The notes under the pieces: model-generated
What the model was told of the DNA's origin: nothing
The model's input: only the letters and a program-made list of their open reading frames with translations
Database searches by the model: none
Assembly: GCF_017896165.1 (NCBI RefSeq)
Contig: NZ_JAFCNB010000014.1
Coordinates: 1-64,000 of the forward strand
Source of the DNA: Microbispora oryzae
GTDB taxonomy: Bacteria; Actinomycetota; Actinomycetes; Streptosporangiales; Streptosporangiaceae
Length of the DNA stretch: 64,000 bases
Direction of reading: 5' to 3'
In this document: positions 1-7,987 of the stretch, piece by piece
Numbering within the stretch: the stretch's first letter is position 1
Layout: each line of letters begins with the position of its first letter
Program-made: the position numbers and the translations under genes

Positions 1-2
1 GC

Positions 3-92
3 GGCCAGGCTCTCCTCCACCACGTGGAGTCATACCGGGGACTCGCCGACGACGACTTCGCAGCCCTCGACCAATGGCTTCGAGCTCTGTGA
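3..92 (+). CDS. C-terminal end of an unidentified upstream gene (partial)
   Basis: An open frame enters from the left edge and stops at TGA 90-92. It encodes about 29 residues ending ADDDFAALDQWLRAL, whose composition is compatible with real protein. I do not recognise the family. It overlaps the start of the next frame by 18 nt, so one of the two boundaries may be wrong or the sequence may carry a frameshift. Low confidence because only the tail is visible. Confidence 0.25.
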   Translation, partial: GQALLHHVESYRGLADDDFAALDQWLRAL

Positions 93-1759
93 ATCACACG
101 CAATCCACAGGATTTGACAATTGCTCGAGCGGTTACGCGGCGTTGGACAGTACGACCAGACGCCTCTTCGCGCTCCTGGGCTCAGTGCGCGCCATTCGTA
201 TCGCTCCCTGGATGGCTGCGGCTCTCTTGGGGACCGAGGTCGACGAAGCGGAGGAGTACCTGGAGCAACTAGTGGAGGCGCAACTGCTGCGTGCGTCCGA
301 GACGGACTCCTCTGGGAGCCTGCGGTATCGGTTCCACGACCTGGTGCGACTCTACGCCCGTGAGAAGATGCGCGGCGACCTCGAACCGCAGGCCGTGACC
401 GCGGCCGAGGAACGCCTGCTGAGCGGTCATCTGGCGCTGGCACTCCAGTACACGCGGGACCATCCCGTCACGTCGAACTTCGAGTTCGCGAAGTCCTTGC
501 CGCTGCTCTGGGCTCCTCTGCCGGATGACGTACCAACGCCCGCCGATCCAATGGAGTGGCTGCTGGAGGAGCGCGCCGATCTGGTGTCATCCGTCGAACA
601 GGCTCATGCGCAGAAACACTGGCGCTATGTGTGGGGGCTGGCGGACATTCTGCATGCGGTGTTCATCCTCTCCCATCATGGCCCGGAGTCGAGGCGTGTG
701 AAGGACCTCGCCCTGGCCGCCGCGCTGGCGGCGGGCGACGAGGAGGCGGAGTTGGAGGTCCGTTACACCTATGTCAGCAACCTCCTCTCAGAGAACCGGC
801 ACGACGAGGGAGTCGTGGTGCTGAGCGAACTGCGGGAACGGCGGCTGCGCAGGGGAGAGGCGCGCAAAGTCGCCCATCTTGACCTGATGGCTGGCGTGAT
901 TGAGCGCGACGGCGGCAGCCTCTTCGCGGCGGAGCGAAGTCTGCGCCGCAGCCTCGACGAGTTCGGGGTGCTCCAGGTCTCCGGCGACTCCGCCATCTCT
1001 GTGCTAATCGCCTCGGCACAGCACAATCTCGCCATCGTCTTGCGCGAGCAGGGACGGCTCAGCGAGGCCGATGCGCTGCTGTCGGCGGCTCTGGAGACCT
1101 TTGACGTGCTGGACGACAGGATCGCCGCCGGGCGCGCCCTGCACACTCGAGGGGTGCTCCACTGCTACGTCGGCCGCTTTGCCGACGCGCAGCAGATGTT
1201 CCAGCGGTCCTATGAATTGTGCCGTGGCGTGGGCGACCGCCGTTGGACAGTGATCGCGTTGCTCGGCCAGGCCCGGCTGGCGGACCGGTTGCGGGACTGG
1301 CCGCGCGCCTCTCTGCTGCTCGACGAGTGCGAGGCCATGTTCACCGCCCTCTCCGACAAGCCGGGTGTCGCCCAGGTTCAACGTAGCCGGGCCGTCCTGC
1401 TCCGCCGCACCGGGCGTTACCAGGAGGCGGAGGTGATGTTCGAGGCCGCACACGCCGGCCTGAAGGCGGTGAACGATCGGCGCTCCCATGCCAGACTGCA
1501 CTACAGCCAGGCGCTGCTGGAACTCGCCCGTGGCCGTAGAGACGCCGCAATGGACTTCGTGGGGCAGGCCGAGCGCTTGTTCACCGTGGAGGATGACGCT
1601 GTGTGGCGCTGCAGGATCCTTGTGGCGCGGGCGAGGATCACTGGCAGGCCGGAAGAGGGGCTGTCCGAGAAAATCGACGAATTCGCTGACCTGGCTGGGG
1701 AAGGGTTCCAGCCGCTGTGGGTGACCGAGGCGCGCGGGAGGATCAGCGAGCGATCCTGA
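74..1759 (+). CDS. AfsR/SARP-like regulator, C-terminal NB-ARC-end plus TPR half (probably truncated)
   Basis: The first 100 residues match the winged-helix end of the NB-ARC ATPase in AfsR-like regulators: YAALDSTTRRLFALLG followed by RYRFHDLVRLYARE, the usual lead into the TPR region. The rest (about residues 110-560) is helical, Ala/Leu/Arg-rich TPR-like repeat. The DNA-binding BTAD part and the Walker-A half of the ATPase, which should precede this, are missing; the first residues before the match look like random sequence. A BTAD-like scrap lies just downstream in another frame. I infer a decayed or rearranged regulator rather than a working one. The ATG at 74 is simply the first start in frame. 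Confidence 0.6.
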   Translation: MASSSVNHTQSTGFDNCSSGYAALDSTTRRLFALLGSVRAIRIAPWMAAALLGTEVDEAEEYLEQLVEAQLLRASETDSSGSLRYRFHDLVRLYAREKMRGDLEPQAVTAAEERLLSGHLALALQYTRDHPVTSNFEFAKSLPLLWAPLPDDVPTPADPMEWLLEERADLVSSVEQAHAQKHWRYVWGLADILHAVFILSHHGPESRRVKDLALAAALAAGDEEAELEVRYTYVSNLLSENRHDEGVVVLSELRERRLRRGEARKVAHLDLMAGVIERDGGSLFAAERSLRRSLDEFGVLQVSGDSAISVLIASAQHNLAIVLREQGRLSEADALLSAALETFDVLDDRIAAGRALHTRGVLHCYVGRFADAQQMFQRSYELCRGVGDRRWTVIALLGQARLADRLRDWPRASLLLDECEAMFTALSDKPGVAQVQRSRAVLLRRTGRYQEAEVMFEAAHAGLKAVNDRRSHARLHYSQALLELARGRRDAAMDFVGQAERLFTVEDDAVWRCRILVARARITGRPEEGLSEKIDEFADLAGEGFQPLWVTEARGRISERS

Positions 1760-1866
1760 CGCGCGCGTCGGGGCTGCTCGGGGAAACGCTTACCACCTAC
1801 GGCGAAGCCAGGCGCGTTTTCGTGGAGGAACTCGGCCTGAACCCCGGGCCGGAGCTGCGCCGCCAT
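1753..1866 (+). pseudogene. fragment of a bacterial transcriptional activator (BTAD) domain
   Basis: Frame 1 encodes a stretch containing TYGEARRVFVEELGLNPGPELRR, the hallmark end of the BTAD domain of SARP regulators (usual form YREARRVLVEELGLEPGPELRRL). It is about 35 residues long, lacks the rest of the domain and runs into unrelated sequence. Together with the preceding frame it is debris of one or two AfsR/SARP genes, with the domain order scrambled: BTAD normally lies before NB-ARC. Confidence 0.6.
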
Positions 1867-1910
1867 GACGGTCTTCGCCGACCACGGCCCCGCAGGTGCG
1901 GGGAACCCTT

Positions 1911-2147
1911 GGCGATCGTGCGTGGGTGCCGCCGCCGGAGTCGGTGCGGATCAGTGAAGTCGCGCGGGGGAAGGCCGCGCAGTCCGGTGTCCTCGAACTC
2001 GATCGGGAAGCTGCGAACGCCGGCATCACCCTGCCGCATCACAACGGCCGGACCTAAGGCGTCAACACGCGAACGAAGAGAATCATGCGGCAGATGCACG
2101 GCCGGGCCGGGTTCGACCTCCTGCGCCATCGCATTCCGCTGCACTGA
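1911..2147 (+). pseudogene. C-terminal remnant of an ISL3-family transposase
   Basis: Reading 1911-2147 gives the end of an ISL3-type DDE transposase: LTLP-like ITLPHHNGRT, then GVNTRTKRIMRQMHGRAGF and DLLRHRIPLH before TGA 2145-2147. In intact family members the residue after GRT is Glu (TEGVNTKTK); here it is a TAA stop at 2055-2057. No start, upstream catalytic domain or terminal inverted repeat is visible, so only the last roughly 80 codons of a dead element remain. It explains the scrambling of the neighbouring regulator debris. Confidence 0.72.
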
Positions 2148-2201
2148 AGATCACTGAGCGCCACCGATTACGGGACAGACCCGTTCACTGGACAGACCCA
2201 T

Positions 2202-3020
2202 TCAGGGCATGTGACCGCGGAGCCTGGAGAGGGCGGCTTCGGACGGGCTGCCGGGCTCCGGTTCACCCAGGAAGACGCAGAGGTCAGGAGCGCTGTCGAA
2301 GCGCACCGTCTCATGTCGGAGGGTCATCTCGCCGGCCTGGGGGTGACGCAGGTGGACGAACTCCTGGTTTCTGGCGCGTATGTCGTGACGAGCCCACAGC
2401 CGGCCGAAGTCCTCGCTTTCCGTGGACAGCTCTTCGACCAGTTCCACCAGGAAAGGGTCGCCGCCGAGCGCTCCCGCCTCGGCGTGCAGATGGGCCACAT
2501 CGGACATGGCCTCCTGTTCCCATCTCGGGTAGAACTCGCGCGCCTCGGGGTTGAGGAAGGTGAGGCGGACCAGGTTGTCGTGGTGCGGGAGCCACTCGAA
2601 GAGAGCGGTGGTCACCTGGTTCATGGCAAGGATGTCCAGCCGGCGGTTCACCACGAAGGCCGGGATGTGGTTCCAGGAGTCAAGGAGCCGCAGGATGGTC
2701 GGGCTGAGCTGGTCGGCCGTGTCGACCGGCCTCGGCCCGACCGTCCGGGGGCGCGCCAACTCCCGGAGGTGCTGGGTGGCCTCGGAGTCGAGTCGCAGTG
2801 CCCGCGCCAGGGCGTCGATCACCTGCTCCGACGGACGGCGCTCACGGCCCTGTTCCAGCCGGCCGTAGTACTCGGCGCTCACGCCTGCCAGCATGGCCAC
2901 TTCCTCCCGGCGCAGCCCTGGCGTGCGGCGGCGGCCGATCGGCGGCAACCCGACCCGTTCGGGAGTCGTGACGTGACGGCGGGCGCGGAGAAAGTCTCCG
3001 AGAAGCCTGTCACTATCCAT
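2202..3020 (-). CDS. XRE-family regulator with MmyB-like ligand domain
   Basis: A 272-residue cytoplasmic DNA-binding regulator. Residues about 30-65 form a helix-turn-helix (LRREEVAMLAGVSAEYY then GRLEQGRERRPS), the exact pattern of the actinobacterial MmyB group. Residues about 105-265 match the MmyB-like PAS-type ligand domain (LDILAMN; LTFLNPEAREFY). Length is normal for the family. No Shine-Dalgarno precedes the ATG, but TACACT lies 7 nt upstream, as expected for a leaderless transcript. Such regulators usually control an adjacent oxidoreductase; none is adjacent here, so the target is unknown. Confidence 0.85.
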   Translation of the reverse strand: MDSDRLLGDFLRARRHVTTPERVGLPPIGRRRTPGLRREEVAMLAGVSAEYYGRLEQGRERRPSEQVIDALARALRLDSEATQHLRELARPRTVGPRPVDTADQLSPTILRLLDSWNHIPAFVVNRRLDILAMNQVTTALFEWLPHHDNLVRLTFLNPEAREFYPRWEQEAMSDVAHLHAEAGALGGDPFLVELVEELSTESEDFGRLWARHDIRARNQEFVHLRHPQAGEMTLRHETVRFDSAPDLCVFLGEPEPGSPSEAALSRLRGHMP

Positions 3021-3112
3021 GTCGAAGAGTGTAAGGGGAGGTTGTCGGATCCGTCTCGGCGCCCTTTGCCCAGCTCAAGCGGCACGGCCGGCCGCCGCCA
3101 CGCCCAACGGCG

Positions 3113-3147
3113 ACCGCCGCCCCGGTGGAACCGGTCGGGGCGGCGGT
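3113..3147 (-). terminator. hairpin terminator downstream of the SGNH hydrolase
   Basis: A perfect 12-bp inverted repeat (ACCGCCGCCCCG / CGGGGCGGCGGT) with an 11-nt loop lies 22 nt past the stop of the leftward SGNH hydrolase gene. It has no T-run, as is common in high-GC actinomycetes. Confidence 0.6.
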
Positions 3148-3168
3148 CGTGGCGTGTTGAGGCGGCGG

Positions 3169-4863
3169 TCACTGGAAGATCAGACCCACGCCCGGGACGC
3201 ACTTGGGCTTCTTGGGAGCGAGGACGATGGCGTCGATCGTCGTCGCGGTCTGCAACGGTCCGCCCCTGACCTGCACCCCCGTGTAGAACTCATAGCGGAC
3301 CGGCCGGAAGATGTCACACGGGTCCTTCGGGATGTAGTCGGCCGGGATCCAGGTCGACCCGCCGCCGCCACCACCGCCGCCGGGTGAACCCGTGTCAGAG
3401 CCGCCCGGCACCGGCTCGCCGGGGATGGGGAACGGGCGGACTTTGCCGGGGTCGAACCAGAGGTCGGTCGACAGGACGATGCCGGTCGGGGTGATGGCGC
3501 GGCACACGCTGTCGATGTCGGTCTCCTCGCAGAGCTGCGAGGAGTTGGTGTACGCCCACTGCCCGACCGACTGGATCTCATCCGGCGTCGCGGCGGCCAA
3601 CGGCTGCGGATTGATGGTCACGCGGTCGAAGTTCGGCCCCTGCGGGAAGAGCGCCGGCATCTTGGCCGCCAGGAAGGTCGCGAGCGCCTTGCCGATGGCC
3701 ACCGCGCCGAGCTCGTTCGGGTGGAAGCTCTCCTGGAACGACTGGAAGATCTTGCCGCTCCACAGCACGTCCGGGCGGCGCACGAGGCCCTGGAAGTAGG
3801 AGTCGGGCTGGCCGAGCTCATGTCCTGCGACCACGCTGGTGCCGTTCGGCCCGGCCGTGTTCGGGTCGAAGACGTGGACCTTGGTGTTCGGATAGCTGGC
3901 CTGGAACTGCGCCACCCCGTCCCGGATGGCCTGGTTCACCTTGGCCGCGAAAGGATACATCAGGTCCATGGTGTGGCCGGTGATCTCCTCGATGCCGGTG
4001 TTGCCCGACGCCTTGACCCCGAGCGGGTAGAGCGCCACGACGATCTCCGCCACCGGGTGGGTCTCCCGGACGCTCCACAGTCCCTGAGCGATCTTGCTCG
4101 GCAGGGAGTCTATTCGCGGCTGCAGCCGGCTCACCTCCAGGGCGACCGACTGCTCCTGGTCGGTCTGCCAGGTGAACACTCCGAAGCGGCCGTTGGGCGG
4201 GTTCAGGTACGCCTCGGCCGCGGTGCTGACCAGGTCGGCGAAACCGGCGTCGTTGCCGCCGAGCCCGAAGTAGACGATCTTGGCCATGGTCGGGACGTCC
4301 TGGGCCTGTGGCGGATTACGGACGACCGTTCCGCCCTTCGTCTCCATCTGCGGCTCGTTCAGGTGTTTGATCCACGCGCCGGATGAAGCATTGAAGAAGA
4401 GCCGGTCGCGCCCGAAGAACGTCAGCATCGTGCCCGAGGTGAGGGTCGGCCTGTACAACGGGTAGCGGCCCATTTCCAGGCCCGTCCAGGCCACGGCGAA
4501 GGGGGCCAGACCCGACCTGTGAGTCCAGTCCTCGCTGCCGTCGGACTTCGTCACGTACGTGTGGTTGTGGCTCGCGCCCTCACCGCTGGTGTAGCTGTCG
4601 CCGTAGACGACCGCGTCGTACGGCTCCGGTCCCGGCACGTCGACACAGGTCGGCGGGCACGGCAGCGGGACCGGTAGCGGCGGGCGTGTCGGGAGCGGAA
4701 CGCCGGATGGCAGCGGCGAAAACGTCGGGAACGGAGGCCGAGTCGGCAACGGTATCGGATCGGCGGCGGCCACAGCGGCCGGCAGGAGCAGCCCCAGGGC
4801 GGCGAACAACGCCGTCAGTGCGACGCGTACCCGGGTACGTCTTGGGACACGGGAGGGTGACAT
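3169..4863 (-). CDS. secreted SGNH/GDSL-type hydrolase
   Basis: A 564-residue secreted esterase/lipase-like enzyme. Residues 1-34 are a signal peptide (basic MSPSRVPRRTRVRV, hydrophobic core, AAAADP cleavage area), followed by a Pro-rich linker of PLPTRPP units. SGNH block I is VVYGDSYTSGEGA with the nucleophilic Ser, block III is FGLGGNDAGF, and block V is SFHPNELG with the catalytic His. A polyglycine stretch near residue 490 separates a small C-terminal part of unknown role. The start has GAGG about 8 nt upstream. It stands alone with its own terminator. The substrate cannot be deduced; lipid or acetylated polysaccharide esters are typical. Confidence 0.85.
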   Translation of the reverse strand: MSPSRVPRRTRVRVALTALFAALGLLLPAAVAAADPIPLPTRPPFPTFSPLPSGVPLPTRPPLPVPLPCPPTCVDVPGPEPYDAVVYGDSYTSGEGASHNHTYVTKSDGSEDWTHRSGLAPFAVAWTGLEMGRYPLYRPTLTSGTMLTFFGRDRLFFNASSGAWIKHLNEPQMETKGGTVVRNPPQAQDVPTMAKIVYFGLGGNDAGFADLVSTAAEAYLNPPNGRFGVFTWQTDQEQSVALEVSRLQPRIDSLPSKIAQGLWSVRETHPVAEIVVALYPLGVKASGNTGIEEITGHTMDLMYPFAAKVNQAIRDGVAQFQASYPNTKVHVFDPNTAGPNGTSVVAGHELGQPDSYFQGLVRRPDVLWSGKIFQSFQESFHPNELGAVAIGKALATFLAAKMPALFPQGPNFDRVTINPQPLAAATPDEIQSVGQWAYTNSSQLCEETDIDSVCRAITPTGIVLSTDLWFDPGKVRPFPIPGEPVPGGSDTGSPGGGGGGGGSTWIPADYIPKDPCDIFRPVRYEFYTGVQVRGGPLQTATTIDAIVLAPKKPKCVPGVGLIFQ

Positions 4864-4953
4864 GCGAACCTCACTCGATGATCGCGTGGCTTGCCGCAGC
4901 AGAATGCGCCACGACGGCCGTCGCTAGCATCGGGCGGTTCCCTACTCCTCCCC

Positions 4954-7818
4954 CTACATCGGCCCGGCGTCCGGGCCTGCGGCCGGCCGGTCGTCCCGGG
5001 CCTGTGCGTCCGCGGCCACGTGCTGGATGAGCGTGACGCGAGACTGGACGCCGAGCTTCGCGAAGGTGCGGGAGAGGTGAGCCTCGACCGTCTTGGGGCT
5101 CAGGTACAGCCGCTCCGCGATCTGCTGGTTCGTCAGCCCGCTCACCGCGAGGTCGGCGATCTGCCGTTCCCGGGTGGTGAGCGCGGAGAGCGGGCCGGCC
5201 GGTTGCCGCTGTCTCCGGGGCGCCCGGGCGGCGAGCCGGCGCTCGTCGCGGGTCAACGCGGCGGAGAGCCAGGCCGCGCCGGTGGCGGCGTACAGGGATT
5301 TGGCCCGGCCTATCTCGTCGCGGACCTTCGCGACCGAACCCAGACCGGCATACAGTTCGGCGGCGAGTTGGCGCGTGAGCCCCTCCTCGACCGGCGCGCC
5401 GGCGGCGGCGAAATGGTCGGCGCCCCGTGCCGCGTGAACGGCCGCTTCCTTCGAACTCCCGGAGAGCATCAGTACCTTCGCCTGCGCCCGGTGCGCGGAG
5501 CCCAGCTGATGGGCCAGACCCGACTTCATCGCCCTGGAAAGGGCGTGTTCGGCGAGTGAGCAGGCTTCGGACCGGGCACCGGCGACGGCTGTGACCATCG
5601 CCTGGAGGGCCAGGCAGTACGTCGTGGTCGGCTCGTCGCCGCCGTCATCCCGGGTCAGCGCGGCGATAGCGCGGTCGGGCTGCCCGGCCTCGGCGTAGAC
5701 CAGCGCGAGGTCGAGCTGCGCCAGCCCGGACCACCAGCCGGACCGGGGCCGGGTCCCGGAGATCCGTTCGGCCAGTTCCACGGCGGCCCGCGGCCCGTCC
5801 CGCCACAACAGCGGACGCAGCAGCAGGACGCTGGACATGGCCAGGGTCTCCCGGCTGTGGATCAGCCGGGACGACTCGCGGGCCTCCTCGGCCGCGGTCA
5901 TCGCCTCGGACAGCCGGCCCTGCCGCTCGTTCAGCGCGGACAGGGCGATGAGCAGGTACGGCACGCTGTGGCTGCGCCCGGCGCGGTAGGCGATGTCCAG
6001 CCCGCGGCGCAGATGCCGCGAGGCGTCGTCGTAGCGTCGCAGGTGGATCTCGACCCAGGCCAGCGGTGCGATCAACTCGAGGTGCGGTGCGAGCACGTCG
6101 TCGGTCATGGCGTCCGTCAGCCACGCCGCCCGGTCGGTCTCGCGCCGGCTCTGTGCCACGTGGCCGTCGCGCAGGCTGGCCAGCGCGTGGATCGTGCGGG
6201 CGGCCGATTCCAGCGCCTCGTCGTCCGCGTCGCTCAGGGACCGGATCGCGTCGGCGGCCGCGAGCCGCGCCTTTCCCGGCTCCCGCCCCATCAACTCGAC
6301 CGCGGCCAGCCCTACCTGGGCCAGGCCGGTCGGCCGGTCACGCGCGTGCGGCCGGGTCAGCTCGGTGGTGACAAGCGCTTTCGCCTCGTCGTAGTCGCCG
6401 AGCAGGCGATAGATCATCGAGGAGAAGCTCACCGCCGCGATCCGCAGCGGCCCCGGCGCCCGCATCACCTCCTGCAGGATCTGCCGGCTGGCCGCCAGAT
6501 CGCCGGTCACGCCCAGCGCGCGGCCCAGCGCCCATTGGAGTTGGACTCGCCACAAGGCCAGGTCGGCCTCGTCCGGCAGCAACCGGATCGCCGTCCGCAA
6601 CAACCGGACGGCGGTGGACGGAGCGGCGTCCAGTGCCGCCGAGGCCGCCGCCTCCAGCGTTCGCACCGCCTGCACGTCGCCGTGCTGCGCCGATCGTGCG
6701 GTGTGGTGGGCCAGCAGTTGCAGCGGGCCGCCGTTGCCGCGCAGACACTCCGCCGCCCGCTCGTGCGCCCGCGACCGCCAGGCCGCTCCGGCCATCCAGT
6801 ACGCCGCCGCCCGGACCAGCGGGTGACGGAACCGGAACGTGGCGTCGGCCTCGACCACCAGGCCCACGCCGACCAGGTGGTCGACGGCGCGATCGAGGGC
6901 GGCCTCCGGCAGTTCGGTGATGGACGCGACGAGGTCCAGCGAAATCGGTTCACCGGCCACCGCCGCCGCACAGGCCACGTGCCGGACATCCGGCGTCAGG
7001 GCGGTCAGTTCGGTGCTGAGCACGTCGAGCAGCGCCCGCTCGGGTGCGCCGGTCGCCGTGCCACCGGCCTCCGCGAGGGCGGTGAGCGTCTCCACGCCGG
7101 CGTCGGCGAGCACCTGGAGGTAGAGCGGGTTGCCGTGGGTGGTGCGGTACAGCAGTCGTCGGCGGCCTCGATCCGCCTCCGGCACCAGCGCCGCCACGTC
7201 GGCCTCACTCAGCGGGGCGAGACCGATGTGGACGGCCGCCTCGCCGAGTTCGGCGATGGCCCGGGCGATGCCCGCGGGCACCTGGGCCGCGCGGTACGCG
7301 GTGGCGAGCAGCAAGGGCGCCCGAGGCGGCCGGCGCAGCAGGTATTCGGTCAGCTCCACAGAGGACTGATCCGCCCAGTGCAGGTCGTCGAGCACGATGG
7401 CGACCGGGCCGACGGCCCCCTGATCTTCGATGAGCCGGCGCGCGCGTTGGAAGAGCCGGTAGCGGCCGAGCCCCGCGCGCCGGGCCTCGGACGGCCCGGT
7501 GGCGTCCAGCAGCAACTCGGTCAGCGCACCCTGCGCGTCCTGGCCGGGGTCACCCGGCTGGGGTTCGAACGCCGCGAGGTAGACGCCGAACGGTACGTCA
7601 CGTTCGAACTCGGTCGCTTGACCGTGATGGACGGTGAAGCCACGGGCCCGGGCCAGATCGGCCAGTTCGGCGAGTAGACGGGTCTTCCCCATCCCCGGAT
7701 CGCCACGCACCGCCACGGCCCGGAGCGCACCGTCCGCCGCGCCCGACACGGCCCTCGCGAGGAGGCTGAGCTCAGGGTCACGACCGATCAGAGTGCCGTA
7801 TGTCGCTCCGTTGGCCAT
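4954..7818 (-). CDS. LAL-type LuxR regulator with AAA ATPase domain
   Basis: A large (954 aa) ATP-dependent transcription regulator. Walker A is RGDPGMGKTRLL (residues about 38-49) and Walker B is VAIVLDDLHWAD (about 139-150), both typical of MalT/LAL regulators. The middle is helical TPR-like sequence and the end carries a LuxR helix-turn-helix (LTTRERQIADLAVSGLTNQQ, SPKTVEAHL). The open frame extends to 8631 but that part is antisense to the next gene; ATG 7818 is chosen because it precedes GRDPEL, the usual N-terminus of the ATPase. It is divergent from the kinase-like gene, leaving 169 bp for promoters. The inducer is unknown. Confidence 0.88.
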   Translation of the reverse strand: MANGATYGTLIGRDPELSLLARAVSGAADGALRAVAVRGDPGMGKTRLLAELADLARARGFTVHHGQATEFERDVPFGVYLAAFEPQPGDPGQDAQGALTELLLDATGPSEARRAGLGRYRLFQRARRLIEDQGAVGPVAIVLDDLHWADQSSVELTEYLLRRPPRAPLLLATAYRAAQVPAGIARAIAELGEAAVHIGLAPLSEADVAALVPEADRGRRRLLYRTTHGNPLYLQVLADAGVETLTALAEAGGTATGAPERALLDVLSTELTALTPDVRHVACAAAVAGEPISLDLVASITELPEAALDRAVDHLVGVGLVVEADATFRFRHPLVRAAAYWMAGAAWRSRAHERAAECLRGNGGPLQLLAHHTARSAQHGDVQAVRTLEAAASAALDAAPSTAVRLLRTAIRLLPDEADLALWRVQLQWALGRALGVTGDLAASRQILQEVMRAPGPLRIAAVSFSSMIYRLLGDYDEAKALVTTELTRPHARDRPTGLAQVGLAAVELMGREPGKARLAAADAIRSLSDADDEALESAARTIHALASLRDGHVAQSRRETDRAAWLTDAMTDDVLAPHLELIAPLAWVEIHLRRYDDASRHLRRGLDIAYRAGRSHSVPYLLIALSALNERQGRLSEAMTAAEEARESSRLIHSRETLAMSSVLLLRPLLWRDGPRAAVELAERISGTRPRSGWWSGLAQLDLALVYAEAGQPDRAIAALTRDDGGDEPTTTYCLALQAMVTAVAGARSEACSLAEHALSRAMKSGLAHQLGSAHRAQAKVLMLSGSSKEAAVHAARGADHFAAAGAPVEEGLTRQLAAELYAGLGSVAKVRDEIGRAKSLYAATGAAWLSAALTRDERRLAARAPRRQRQPAGPLSALTTRERQIADLAVSGLTNQQIAERLYLSPKTVEAHLSRTFAKLGVQSRVTLIQHVAADAQARDDRPAAGPDAGPM

Positions 7819-7987
7819 CTCGCCCTGCCCGAGTCCGGTGAGTGAAGCCAGCAGCGGCACCCAGCCTAATGGGATGATCGTCAGTTGGGAATACGCCGCC
7901 GTTTCCGGCACATCAGACAATTCGCCAGCCGGATCGGGTGGCGGATATTCGATTGACACCGAAGAGGGTGGTCCGGATTGTGGAGCC

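Noticed and set aside
1717-2157. A continuous 146-codon gene
   Set aside because: Only its first part matches a BTAD fragment; the rest is out of frame with the transposase remnant, so it is debris rather than a gene.
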